NCBI RefSeq assembly: GCF_030817175.1
Contig: NZ_JAUSYY010000001.1
Coordinates: 3,100,001-3,164,000, forward strand
Direction of reading: 5' to 3'
Length of the DNA: 64,000 nucleotides
Origin: Agromyces ramosus
GTDB lineage: Bacteria > Actinomycetota > Actinomycetes > Actinomycetales > Microbacteriaceae
The notes beneath the pieces are model-generated. The model did not search any database and had not been told where the DNA came from. It saw only the letters and a list, made by a program, of their open reading frames with translations. Each line of letters opens with the position of its first letter. Within the stretch, counting starts at the first letter, position 1. Made by a program: the position numbers and the translations under genes. This document shows, piece after piece, positions 56,378-64,000 of this stretch.

Positions 56378-58147
56378 CTACGCGTCGTTGATCGCGAGGA
56401 GCAGGTGCCCGCTCGAGACGGTGACGCCGGCCTCGGCGTTGATGATGCCGATGACGCCGTCTTTGTGGGCGAGGATCGGCTGCTCCATCTTCATGGCCTC
56501 GAGCACGAGCACCAGGTCGCCCTTGACGACCTTGTCGCCCTCGGCGACGGCCACCTTCACGACGGTCGCCTGCATCGGCGCCTTCACGGCATCGCCGGTG
56601 GCGGTGTCGACCGAGTGCGAGGCCGTGCGCCGGCGGGGCGCGGGACCGGCGGTGTGTGCAGCGGATGCCCCGCCGGCGAGCCGCTTCGGCATCGTCACCT
56701 CCACGCGTCGGCCGGCGACCTCCACGACGACGCTCGTGCGCGCGTCGGGTCCGTTCATCTCGGCGATCTCGCCGGACCACGGCTCGAGCTGGTTGTCGTA
56801 TTCGGTCTCGATCCACCGGGTGTAGATGGAGAACGGCTCGTCGCCGTCGGGCGCGAACGCGGGGTTGTTCACGATGTCGCGATGGAAGGGCAGCACCGTG
56901 GGGAGCCCGGCGACCTCGAACTCGTCGAGGGCGCGGCGGGCACGCTCGAGCGCGTCCTTGCGGCTCGAGCCCGTGACGATGAGCTTCGCGAGGAGCGAGT
57001 CGAACGCGCCCGAGATCTCGTCGCCGGTCGTCACGCCGGAGTCGACGCGCACGCCGGGTCCGCCGGGGAAGCGCAGCACGTGCACCGGTCCGGGCGAGGG
57101 CAGGAAGCCGCGGCCCGGGTCTTCGCCGTTGATGCGGAACTCGATCGAATGGCCGGTCGCGACGGGGTCGGCGTAGTCGAGCGCACCGCCCTCGGCGAGG
57201 CGGAACTGCTCGCGCACGAGGTCGATGCCGGTGACCTCTTCGGAGACGGGATGCTCGACCTGGAGGCGCGTGTTCACCTCGAGGAACGACACGGTGCCGT
57301 CTTGGCCGATGAGGAACTCGCACGTGCCGGCGCCGACGTAGCCCACCTCGCGGAGGATGGCCTTCGACGACTCGTAGAGCGCAGTGTTCTGCTCTTCGGT
57401 GAGGAAGGGCGCGGGCGCCTCCTCGACGAGCTTCTGGTGGCGACGCTGCAGCGAGCAGTCACGCGTCGAAACGACGACGACGTTGCCGTGCTGGTCGGCG
57501 AGGCACTGGGTCTCGACGTGTCGCGGCTTGTCGAGGTACTTCTCGACGAAGCACTCGCCGCGTCCGAAGGCGGTGACCGCCTCACGGGTGGCCGAGTCGA
57601 AGAGCTCGGGCACCTCGTCGCGGGTGCGGGCGACCTTGAGGCCGCGGCCGCCGCCGCCGAACGCCGCCTTGATCGCCACAGGCAGGCCGTGCACGTCGAC
57701 GAATTCGAGCACCTCCGAGGCATCCGCCACCGGGTTCAGGGTGCCGGGGGCGAGCGGCGCGCCGACCTTCTCGGCCACGTGCCGGGCGGAGACCTTGTCG
57801 CCGAGGCGTTCGATGGCCTCGGGCGAGGGGCCGATCCAGATGAGGCCGGCGTCGATCACCGCACGGGCGAAGTCGGAGTTCTCGGCGAGGAAGCCGTAGC
57901 CCGGGTGCACGGCGTCGGCGCCCGAGCGGCGAGCGACCGAGAGGAGCTTGTCGATGACGAGGTAGGTCTCGGCGCTCGTGGTGCCGTCGAGGGCGTACGC
58001 CTCGTCGGCGAGCTTCACGTGGCGCGCGTCGCGGTCTTGATCGGCGTAGACGGCGACGGAGCCGAGGCCGGCGTCACGGGCGGCGCGGATGACGCGAACG
58101 GCGATCTCTCCACGGTTGGCGATGAGGACCTTGGTGATGCGCGGCAT
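56378..58147 (-). CDS. acyl-CoA carboxylase alpha subunit (biotin carboxylase + BCCP)
   Basis: A 589-residue biotinylated subunit of actinobacterial acetyl/propionyl-CoA carboxylase. The biotin carboxylase domain (about residues 1-450) starts [20 protein letters not shown]. It has the ATP-grasp loop [10 protein letters not shown] (about 164-173) and [20 protein letters not shown] (about 286-305). The C-terminal BCCP domain (about 515-589) has the biotin Lys in EAMKMEQP (about 555-562). The ATG at 58147 lies 8 bases after TAGGCT and lacks a ribosome binding site at normal spacing, so leaderless expression is likely. Its carboxyltransferase beta and epsilon partners are at 63568-64000. Confidence 0.95.
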   Translation of the reverse strand: MPRITKVLIANRGEIAVRVIRAARDAGLGSVAVYADQDRDARHVKLADEAYALDGTTSAETYLVIDKLLSVARRSGADAVHPGYGFLAENSDFARAVIDAGLIWIGPSPEAIERLGDKVSARHVAEKVGAPLAPGTLNPVADASEVLEFVDVHGLPVAIKAAFGGGGRGLKVARTRDEVPELFDSATREAVTAFGRGECFVEKYLDKPRHVETQCLADQHGNVVVVSTRDCSLQRRHQKLVEEAPAPFLTEEQNTALYESSKAILREVGYVGAGTCEFLIGQDGTVSFLEVNTRLQVEHPVSEEVTGIDLVREQFRLAEGGALDYADPVATGHSIEFRINGEDPGRGFLPSPGPVHVLRFPGGPGVRVDSGVTTGDEISGAFDSLLAKLIVTGSSRKDALERARRALDEFEVAGLPTVLPFHRDIVNNPAFAPDGDEPFSIYTRWIETEYDNQLEPWSGEIAEMNGPDARTSVVVEVAGRRVEVTMPKRLAGGASAAHTAGPAPRRRTASHSVDTATGDAVKAPMQATVVKVAVAEGDKVVKGDLVLVLEAMKMEQPILAHKDGVIGIINAEAGVTVSSGHLLLAINDA

Positions 58148-58155
58148 AATCCTTA

Positions 58156-58161
58156 AGCCTA
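58156..58161 (-). promoter_or_regulatory. -10 element, leaderless carboxylase alpha transcript
   Basis: TAGGCT on the minus strand lies 8 bases before the ATG at 58147. AAGGA is only 3 bases from the start, too close for a normal ribosome binding site. Confidence 0.35.
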
Positions 58162-58197
58162 TTGGTCGGGCGGGGTCGCCATTTGGGTGCCTTCCAC

Positions 58198-58221
58198 AAA
58201 AAAGCCGCACGACCCTTGCGG
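58198..58221 (-). terminator. maf: intrinsic terminator after maf
   Basis: On the minus strand CCGCA and TGCGG pair around a 7-base loop and are followed by CTTTTTT (58198-58203 are six A on the plus strand). It is the only classic hairpin plus T-run that I see in the window. Confidence 0.7.
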
Positions 58222-58274
58222 GCGTCGACAACAGACCGGACGACGCCGGACCGAGCACTGCCGAGCGGGCGGGT

Positions 58275-58916
58275 TCACCGCCCGCGATTCCAGAGCGACG
58301 GCCAGCCCACGCCGAGCTCGCGCACGAGCTCGCGGAGCGTCGACAGCGAGAGCCCCACGACCGTCGACGGGTCACCCTCGACCGAGCGGATGAACGGGCC
58401 GCCGAGGCTGTCGATCGTGAAGGCGCCGGCGACGAGAAGCGGCTCGCCCGTGGCGATGTAGGCGTCGATCTCCGTGTCGTCGAGGCGCGCGAACCGCACG
58501 GTCGCGACATCCGGGCGTCCGACGGCCGCGCGCACGCGCCCGCCCCGGTGGTCGATCAGCCAGTGACCTGACCACAACTCGCCGGCGCCGCCGTTCTGCG
58601 CGAGCCAGCGCTCCTTCGCGATCTCGGGCCGGTGCGGCTTACCGTGGATCCGGCCGCCGACGAGGAACGCCGAGTCACCGCCGAGGATGAGCCCGTCGAT
58701 GGCTTCGCCGTCGGGAGCGGTGCCCACGATCGACTCGGCCTTCGCCTGCGCGAGGAGCTGCACCAGCTCGCGGGCCTCGAGCGGGCCGGATGCCGCCTCG
58801 TGCGCTGCGACCATCGCGTCCTCGTCGACGCCCGGCGCGACCGCGATGGGCTCGATGCCCGCCGCGCGAAGCGTCTGGAGCCGGGCGGGCGAGGTCGAGG
58901 CGAGATAGAGGCGCAT
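58275..58916 (-). CDS. maf: Maf-like nucleotide pyrophosphatase
   Basis: A 213-residue Maf/HAM1-fold protein that hydrolyses non-canonical or canonical NTPs to NMP and pyrophosphate (house-cleaning). It begins [20 protein letters not shown], where STSPAR is the Maf signature. [19 protein letters not shown] (about residues 78-96) contains the catalytic Asp and Lys. [21 protein letters not shown] (about 156-176) is typical. ATG 58916 matches the family N-terminus. It is followed by an intrinsic terminator before the carboxylase gene. Confidence 0.92.
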   Translation of the reverse strand: MRLYLASTSPARLQTLRAAGIEPIAVAPGVDEDAMVAAHEAASGPLEARELVQLLAQAKAESIVGTAPDGEAIDGLILGGDSAFLVGGRIHGKPHRPEIAKERWLAQNGGAGELWSGHWLIDHRGGRVRAAVGRPDVATVRFARLDDTEIDAYIATGEPLLVAGAFTIDSLGGPFIRSVEGDPSTVVGLSLSTLRELVRELGVGWPSLWNRGR

Positions 58917-58962
58917 CCACCCATCCTGCCCCGCCTGGCCGGCGCTGTGGAATGCTCGAACC

Positions 58963-60312
58963 ATGGCTGAATCCCGACGTCCGCGACGTCCCGGTGCGCG
59001 CAGGCCCGCAGGGGCCCGCCGCCCCGCCCCGAAACCGCCCGCCACCGATGGTCCTGTGCTCGAGCTCGAGATCGAGCGCGTGGCGCACGGGGGCGTCTTC
59101 GTCGCCCACCACGAGGGCCGGGTGGTGTTCGTCGCCGATGCGGTTCCCGGCGAGCGGGTCGCGGCACGTGTGGTCGACCAGGGACACGACCGGTTCTGGC
59201 GCGCCGACACGGTCGAGGTGCTGCAGGCGTCGCCCGATCGGCGCGAGCACGTGTGGGCCGAGGCATCCGTCGACCGGGCGCCCGAGCACCGGGCCGGCGG
59301 CGCGGAGTTCGGGCACATCCGCCTCGACCGGCAGCGCGAGCTCAAGGCCGACGTGCTCCGCGATGCGCTCGCACGCATGGGCGGCGTCGAACGCGAGGTG
59401 GAGGTGCATGCCGTCGACTCCGAGCTCGCACCGGGCGCATCCGACACCGACGGCACCGGCTGGCGCACCCGTGTGCGGCTCCACGTGGCCGCTGACGGCA
59501 CGATCGGCCCCTATGCGACCCGCAGCCACACCGTGGTGCCCGTGGCGTCCCTGCCGCTCGCCGTCCCCGAGCTCGGCGCCATCGCGCCGCTCGGCGACCG
59601 GTTCCCCGGAGCGCACGCCGTCGACCTCATCGCCCCGAGCGTCGGCGACGTCGCCGTCGTGGTCGTCGAAGGCGAGCGGATGCCGCAGGCCCCGCGCCCC
59701 ACCATCGAAGAGCGCGTCGGCGACCGACGGTTCCGGCTCGACCGAGACGGGTTCTGGCAGGTGCACCGCGGCGCCGCCGCCACCCTCAGCCGCGCGGTGC
59801 AGGAGCTCATCGACGGCGAGCTGTTCGACCCGCGCGCGGCGAACCACGACCTCTACGGCGGCGTCGGCCTGCTCGCCGCCGCGGTCGGCGACCGCTTCGG
59901 CGATGCCGTGCGCATCACGACCGTGGAATCCGACCCGCGCGCAACCGAGCACGCGGGCGCGAACCTCGCCGAGTGGGTCGGCGCGCGAGCCGTGACGGCC
60001 AGGGTCGACCGCTACCTCGACGAGCTCGCCGCATCCGCCGCATCCGCCGGTGCCGCCGAGCAGGAGCGGATCCGCAGCGCGACGATCGTGCTCGATCCGC
60101 CCCGTTCCGGAGCCGGCCGGGCGGTCGTCGAGCGCCTCGCCGAGCTCCGCCCCCGACAGCTCGTCTACGTGGCGTGCGACCCAATCGCGCTGGCACGTGA
60201 CGTGGGGCTGTTCCGGGAACGCGGCTACGAACTCGATGAGCTGCGCGCGTTCGACCTGTTCCCGAACACGCACCATATCGAGGCGGTCGCGCGTCTGCGC
60301 GCTATCGTGTGA
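58963..60312 (+). CDS. TRAM-domain RNA m5U methyltransferase (TrmA/RlmD family)
   Basis: A 449-residue SAM-dependent RNA uracil-C5 methyltransferase. A basic, Pro/Arg-rich tail (about residues 1-28) leads into a TRAM domain (about 30-90, LELEIERVAHGGVFV). The methyltransferase domain follows, with DLYGGVGLLAAAVGDRFG (about 291-308, SAM loop), TIVLDPPRSGAGR (about 373-385) and VYVACDPIALARD (about 404-416), whose Cys is the catalytic nucleophile. Target (tRNA or 23S rRNA) not determinable. It lacks the four N-terminal Fe-S cysteines of RlmD. Its end overlaps a -10-like TATCGT (60303-60308) for the response regulator. Confidence 0.9.
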   Translation: MAESRRPRRPGARRPAGARRPAPKPPATDGPVLELEIERVAHGGVFVAHHEGRVVFVADAVPGERVAARVVDQGHDRFWRADTVEVLQASPDRREHVWAEASVDRAPEHRAGGAEFGHIRLDRQRELKADVLRDALARMGGVEREVEVHAVDSELAPGASDTDGTGWRTRVRLHVAADGTIGPYATRSHTVVPVASLPLAVPELGAIAPLGDRFPGAHAVDLIAPSVGDVAVVVVEGERMPQAPRPTIEERVGDRRFRLDRDGFWQVHRGAAATLSRAVQELIDGELFDPRAANHDLYGGVGLLAAAVGDRFGDAVRITTVESDPRATEHAGANLAEWVGARAVTARVDRYLDELAASAASAGAAEQERIRSATIVLDPPRSGAGRAVVERLAELRPRQLVYVACDPIALARDVGLFRERGYELDELRAFDLFPNTHHIEAVARLRAIV

Positions 60313-60332
60313 CTGACGAAGAAGGGGGCCAT

Positions 60333-61025
60333 GTGACCGGCGCAACGGCTCGAACCGCGGATGCCCCCGCCACAGTCGCGATCGTCGACGATCACGAGGC
60401 GGTGCGGCTCGGGCTTCGCGCGGCCTGCAGAGACGCGGGGTACGACGTGGTCGCCGAGACCGCGAACGTCCCCGAACTGCTCGACGCGCTCGGCGGGCGG
60501 GCCTGCGACGTCGTCGTGCTCGACCTCTCGCTCGGCGACGGCTCATCGGTGACCGAGAACGTGCGTGCGGTGCTCCGCACCGGCAGCGCGGTACTCGTGC
60601 ACTCGATCGCCGACCGCGTCGCCGCCGTTCGCGAGTCGCTCGCCGCCGGCGCCGCCGGGGTCATCCCGAAGGCGTCGCCGATGGCGGCGGTCATCGGTGC
60701 GATCGCGACGGTCGCGCGGGGCGACGTGCTGAACAACGTCGAATGGGCGAGCGCGATCGAAGCCGACCGGGACTTCGCGAAGGCGCAGCTCGGCCGCCGC
60801 GAACGCGACGTGCTGCACCTGTATGCCTCCGGACTCCCGCTGAAGCTCGTGGCGATGCAGCTCGGCATCGCGCACTCCACCGCCCGTGAGTACCTCGATC
60901 GCATCCGCGCGAAGTACGTCGAGGTGGGCAGGCCCGCGCCGACGAAGGTCGACCTGCTCCGCCGCGCGGTCGAAGACGGGATCCTGCCGGGGCTCGATGC
61001 CGAGGGCGGGGATGCCCGCCGCTGA
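60333..61025 (+). CDS. NarL/LuxR-type response regulator
   Basis: A 230-residue regulator. The receiver domain has the acidic pair in VAIVDDHEAV (about residues 14-23), the phosphorylated Asp in VVVLDLSLGDG (about 58-68), and Lys in VIPKAS (about 112-117). The C-terminal LuxR helix-turn-helix is about 155-220 (LGRRERDVLHLYASGLPLKLVAMQLGIAHSTAREYL). The GTG at 60333 has AAGGGGG upstream and is preferred to a GTG at 60309 that overlaps the previous stop. It overlaps the histidine kinase gene by 14 bases. Regulated genes unknown. Confidence 0.92.
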   Translation: MTGATARTADAPATVAIVDDHEAVRLGLRAACRDAGYDVVAETANVPELLDALGGRACDVVVLDLSLGDGSSVTENVRAVLRTGSAVLVHSIADRVAAVRESLAAGAAGVIPKASPMAAVIGAIATVARGDVLNNVEWASAIEADRDFAKAQLGRRERDVLHLYASGLPLKLVAMQLGIAHSTAREYLDRIRAKYVEVGRPAPTKVDLLRRAVEDGILPGLDAEGGDARR

Positions 61026-62247
61026 CTGGCGGGTGGCGCGCGTTGCGCCGCAGCGCCGCGCCACGGTGACGCGAGCGCAGGTCGAGACGATCACCGCGCG
61101 GGCACTCGGCCTCTTCGGCCTCGTGTTCGGAGCCCAGACCGTCCCGCTCGCGCTCGAGCAGTCCGCGGCCCTCGTCGACGGCACTGGTGCAGCGCTCATG
61201 GCGGTGCTGTACGGCTCGATCGTGGCGCTCGCCGTGGCGACCATCACGAAGGTCGCGGTGCGGGTCGCCTGCCTCGCGTTCGCCGGGCTGTTCGTTGCCG
61301 CGCTGCTCGCGTGGCCGTTCCTCGTCGACGACGCGGCGGCGCTCGCCGACAGCACCCCGTGGCTCTACTACCTCCTCACCGTCGCGACGACCGCAGCGGT
61401 CGTCGCGCTGCGGCCGCTGTGGGCGGCCGCGTACACCTTCGTCGTTCCGGCCGTCTACGGGGTCATCCGCCTGAGCCCCGCGGGCGGCGCCGTCGAGCCG
61501 CTCCTCGCCGTGCTCGATGCGATGTACGCGGTCGTCCTCGGCGTCGTCGTCCTCGCGATCGTCACGATGCTCCGGCAGGCGGCCGAAGCGGTCGACTCCG
61601 CGCAGGAGGCGGCGCTCCAGCGCTACGACGTCGCGGCGCGCCAGCACGCCAACGAGATCGAACGGGTCAAGATCGACGCGCTCGTGCACGACAGCGTGCT
61701 CACGACGCTGTTGTCGGCTGCGGCGGCGGTCACGCCCGAGCAGCAGGCGCTCGCCGCCCGCATGGCGCGCGACGCGGTCAAGCGCCTCGACGAGGCGAGC
61801 GCGAACGGACCGCGAGCATTCGACCGCGTCGGCCTGCCGGTGCTCGTGCGCCGGTTGCGGGCGGCCCTGACGACGTTCAGCACTCCGTTCACCGTGCGCG
61901 TGGTCAATGCCGGTGGTGTCGAGCTGCCCGTCGAGGCCGTCGAGGCGCTGTACACCGCCTCGGTGCAGGCGATGGTCAACAGCCTCCAGCATGCCGATGA
62001 GCCCGGCCGGCAGGCACGGCGCGAACTCCGCATCCGTGGTGTGCGCGCCGGCGGCTGCGTCATCGAGATCGCCGACAACGGCGCCGGTTTCGATCCGGCC
62101 CGGGTCCCCGCCGAGCGGCTCGGGCTCCGCGTCTCGATCGAGGAGCGGATGGCGAATGCCGGCGGCACCGCCGAGGTGACGTCGCGCCCCGGCCACGGCA
62201 CCACCATCACCGTGGCGTGGCCCGCCGGTGCAGGAGGCAGCGCATGA
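61012..62247 (+). CDS. sensor histidine kinase
   Basis: A 411-residue membrane kinase. About five or six hydrophobic helices (residues about 25-180) make an integral sensor without a large extracellular loop. The dimerisation helix has the phospho-His in DALVHDSVLTTLL (about 222-234). The ATPase has N-box VQAMVNSLQHAD (about 320-331), G1 IADNGAGFDP (about 355-364) and GTTITVAW near the end. ATG 61012 has GAGGGCGGGG upstream and overlaps the regulator gene. The stop overlaps the next gene (ATGA). It should phosphorylate the upstream response regulator. Confidence 0.92.
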   Translation: MPAADWRVARVAPQRRATVTRAQVETITARALGLFGLVFGAQTVPLALEQSAALVDGTGAALMAVLYGSIVALAVATITKVAVRVACLAFAGLFVAALLAWPFLVDDAAALADSTPWLYYLLTVATTAAVVALRPLWAAAYTFVVPAVYGVIRLSPAGGAVEPLLAVLDAMYAVVLGVVVLAIVTMLRQAAEAVDSAQEAALQRYDVAARQHANEIERVKIDALVHDSVLTTLLSAAAAVTPEQQALAARMARDAVKRLDEASANGPRAFDRVGLPVLVRRLRAALTTFSTPFTVRVVNAGGVELPVEAVEALYTASVQAMVNSLQHADEPGRQARRELRIRGVRAGGCVIEIADNGAGFDPARVPAERLGLRVSIEERMANAGGTAEVTSRPGHGTTITVAWPAGAGGSA

Positions 62248-63248
62248 TCGCCGTCCCGAGGTGGCTCCTGCTCGTGCTCGGGGCCTTGTTCTCGGCGTAC
62301 CACGTCGTGCTCGGCATCTACTCGCTCGACGTACCGCGGTCGCCGTGGCCGGCCATCGCGGCGCTCGTGCTGTACTCGGCCGCGACGGTGATGAGCCTCT
62401 GGCCGGCCAAGCGCGTGCGCATGCCCGACTGGCTCGTCGCATTCGACCTCGCCGTGTGCATCGTGCTGCCGCTGCTCGTCACGAGCCAGCTCGACCCGGG
62501 CGACGACCTGGGCTACGCCACTTGGTACGTCGCCGCAGTGGGAACGCTGATGACGATCGCCGCGGCCAGGAGACAGCTCGTGGCGGCGTGGCTCGGGGTC
62601 ATCGCGCTCGCGGTGCAGACCGTCATCTGGGCCAGCGTGTTCGCGCTGGGCACGCTCGGCGTGATCGGCAGCATCGTCTGGGTCGGCATCGCGCACATGC
62701 TCACGAGCGCGCTCGCGAGCGCCGCCCGTGAGACTCGCCGCTACGCGCAGGCCGAGCGGGAGGCGGCGGCATGGCAGGCCGCGCAGGACGCGCATCTCTT
62801 CGAGGGCCGCATGCGCCTCGCACAGACGAACCGCATGGCCGCCCCGATGCTCCGCCGCATCTCCGACCGCAACGGTGCCCTCAGTGACACCCAGCGCGGC
62901 GAGTGCCGCATGCTCGAGGCCGCGATCCGCGATGAGATCAGGGGCCGGATGCTCCTCACCGACGCTGTGCGCGCCGAGGTGCAGCGCGCACGCGAGCGCG
63001 GGACCACCGTCACCCTCCTCGACGAGGGAGGCATCGACGACCTCGACGAGGCCACGAGGGACCGCGTGCTCTCCAAGCTCGCCGACGTCGTCGCCGACTC
63101 CCACGCCGACCGCATCATCGCGCGCACCGCGGCGGAGGGCTCTCCGGTCGCGGTCACGGTCGTCGGGCTGATCGACTCCGAGGACGAGGCCGCCGACACC
63201 GACGACGTCGAGGTCGAGCTGTGGCTGGAGATCCCTCGCAGCCTGTGA
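62244..63248 (+). CDS. membrane protein, kinase-like third component
   Basis: A 334-residue protein with five or six N-terminal hydrophobic helices (about residues 5-165), as in the preceding kinase. A helical cytoplasmic part (about 170-330, RETRRYAQAEREAAAWQAAQDAHLFEGRMRLAQTNRMAAPMLRRIS) follows. A histidine kinase-like layout is suggested, but neither a clear H-box nor an ATP-binding N/G1/G2 box is seen. ATG 62244 has GGAGG upstream and overlaps the kinase stop. It is probably a non-catalytic partner or modulator of the two-component pair. No firm family call. Confidence 0.8.
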   Translation: MIAVPRWLLLVLGALFSAYHVVLGIYSLDVPRSPWPAIAALVLYSAATVMSLWPAKRVRMPDWLVAFDLAVCIVLPLLVTSQLDPGDDLGYATWYVAAVGTLMTIAAARRQLVAAWLGVIALAVQTVIWASVFALGTLGVIGSIVWVGIAHMLTSALASAARETRRYAQAEREAAAWQAAQDAHLFEGRMRLAQTNRMAAPMLRRISDRNGALSDTQRGECRMLEAAIRDEIRGRMLLTDAVRAEVQRARERGTTVTLLDEGGIDDLDEATRDRVLSKLADVVADSHADRIIARTAAEGSPVAVTVVGLIDSEDEAADTDDVEVELWLEIPRSL

Positions 63249-63567
63249 GTCCCCGACAACGCGCCGCGCGTACCTGCACCGGACATGAAAGTGGGGGGCC
63301 GATCTGAGATCGGCCCCCCATCAAGCCCGAGTCACGGCGACAACCCGAATATCGCCCTGACTCGCCCCCATCTGTCATCGGTTACCCGACCGATGACGGT
63401 GGCGACTCCAGAGGAGCCTGCATAAGCAATGTTGTCCTACGTCGCGCGATTCGCAAAGTCAGCATTTCGGGGGACAGCGTTGTCCCCCTCGGTGGACGCG
63501 AAGCCGCGCTCTCGCCCGATGCGCTCACACCGCAGGGGTGCGTCCGCATCGAATCGGGGGACAGTCG
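63249..63567. other. intergenic region with hairpins and GGGGGACA repeats
   Basis: This 319-base gap holds a terminator (63292-63320), a 9-bp hairpin with a 6-base loop (63374-63397), and GGGGGACA at 63469-63476, inverted at 63481-63488 and repeated directly at 63556-63563. An ATG at 63429 with GAGGAG 12 bases upstream opens a frame of 96 codons. Its third-position composition and Arg-rich sequence do not look like a real protein, and it runs antisense into the epsilon gene. I do not call it a gene. Confidence 0.6.
63292..63320 (+). terminator. terminator after kinase-like gene
   Basis: TGGGGGGCCGATC and its exact complement form a 13-bp stem with a TGA loop, 43 bases after the stop. Confidence 0.8.
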
Positions 63568-63813
63568 TCAGCGTGCCGCGCGCTGCCAGCGGCCGTGGCC
63601 GACGTCGATCGGGGTGCGAAGCGCGCCGGCGCTGCGCACCCACTGGTCGCGGCCGGGTTCGGCGGCCGATGCCGCCGCCGACAGCTCGTCGTCGACCGCG
63701 CCGAGCAGCACCGCCGTGACGGCCGCCGCATCCTCGGGATCGACGCGTGAGACGAAGCGGAACTGCGATGCGCGTGTCGCCACGGGGTCGGGTGTCGCGG
63801 TGGTGTCGGCCAT
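63568..63813 (-). CDS. accE: acyl-CoA carboxylase epsilon subunit
   Basis: An 81-residue small subunit. The N-terminal FRFVSRVDPEDAAAVTAVLLGAV helix (about residues 19-41) and the C-terminal segment with W, RS, LRTP and GRW (about 58-77) match the epsilon subunits that strengthen the alpha-beta contact in actinobacterial acyl-CoA carboxylases. ATG 63813 uses AGGAGGCGAC, which overlaps the TAG of the beta gene, so the two are coupled. maf normally follows this operon; here the alpha and maf genes are 5 kb away on the same strand. Confidence 0.85.
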   Translation of the reverse strand: MADTTATPDPVATRASQFRFVSRVDPEDAAAVTAVLLGAVDDELSAAASAAEPGRDQWVRSAGALRTPIDVGHGRWQRAAR

Positions 63814-63821
63814 GTCGCCTC

Positions 63822-64000
63822 CTAGAGGGGGATGTTCCCGTGCTTCTTCGGCGGCAGGCTCGCCCGCTTGGTGCGGAGCGCCCGGAGCGCCTTGACGACC
63901 GAGACGCGGGTCGCCGCGGGTTCGATGACGCCGTCGAGCTCACCGCGCTCGGCAGCCAGGAAGGGGGATGCCACGTTGTAGGTGTATTCGTTGGCGAGTC
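63822..64000 (-). CDS. acyl-CoA carboxylase beta subunit, C-terminal part
   Basis: The last 58 codons of a carboxyltransferase beta subunit, which continues past the window end. The visible end reads NEYTYNVASPFLAAERGELD, GVIEPAATR, LRALRTKRASLPPKKHGNIPL. That is the typical C-terminus of AccD/PccB proteins, including the KKHGNIPL tail. It is coupled to the epsilon gene by 8 bases between stop and start. The partner alpha subunit is at 56378-58147. Confidence 0.93.
   Translation of the reverse strand, partial: LANEYTYNVASPFLAAERGELDGVIEPAATRVSVVKALRALRTKRASLPPKKHGNIPL

Noticed and set aside
63429..63719. Small open frame considered as a peptide gene downstream of the two-component trio
   Set aside because: Spacing to GAGGAG is 12 bases, third-position composition is poor at the start, and it continues antisense into the accE gene.

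Overview
The window is about 70% G+C, and its genes use G or C almost everywhere at third codon positions. Gene content points to a high-GC actinobacterium, most likely a Microbacteriaceae member such as Agromyces or a relative. Evidence: BMP-type nucleoside uptake genes next to cytidine deaminase, thymidine phosphorylase and adenosine deaminase; actinobacterial acyl-CoA carboxylase subunits including an epsilon subunit; LAxTG-type (class E sortase) surface proteins; a DtxR/IdeR-type iron box; and several leaderless genes. The family is inferred from memory of such genomes, not searched. I saw no rRNA or tRNA gene, insertion sequence, prophage or CRISPR array.

Layout. 1-7.3 kb: an ABC exporter, a small HTH gene with a palindromic promoter, a pseudouridine catabolism pair (psuG and a PfkB kinase), and an ABC-2 exporter whose second permease carries an in-frame amber codon. 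7.3-12.5 kb: a Met/Cys-rich Csp-like copper-binding protein, an MHS-family transporter, an adenylation/carrier/membrane-acyltransferase fusion behind an iron box, and a small membrane protein. 12.5-16.4 kb: the riboflavin operon ribD-ribE-ribBA-ribH on the minus strand under an FMN riboswitch, with ribD frameshifted. 16.4-23.8 kb: a membrane-anchored HExxH protein, a SorC-type regulator divergent from glpD, a HAD phosphatase, trpS, xth and a frameshifted small gene. 23.9-35.3 kb: three sorted surface proteins, two of them tandem paralogues and the third 2389 residues long with Cna-B/SpaA-like repeats. 35.4-38.9 kb: sdhCDAB. 39-40.2 kb: a mannose-1-phosphate guanylyltransferase.

40.2-53.3 kb is a nucleoside acquisition and salvage island. 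It holds two BMP-family binding lipoproteins, a double-ABC ATPase, two permeases, cdd, deoA and add. An ascorbate-type PTS IIA/IIB pair without a IIC follows, then a phosphohexomutase/phosphopentomutase-family enzyme and a purine nucleoside phosphorylase on the other strand. Together these would import nucleosides, deaminate and phosphorolyse them, and pass pentose-1-phosphates to central metabolism. 53.4-64 kb: an Lpd-like quinone reductase, an APC amino-acid permease, the biotinylated acyl-CoA carboxylase alpha subunit, maf, an RNA uracil methyltransferase, a response regulator/histidine kinase/kinase-like trio, and carboxylase epsilon and beta subunits, the last cut by the window end.

Three genes (ABC-2 permease, ribD, a small unknown gene) are each broken by what one base would repair, so true decay and sequence error both need considering. 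A 9-base word (GGATGCCGC and its complement) recurs about thirty times by eye and forms inverted pairs at several terminators.
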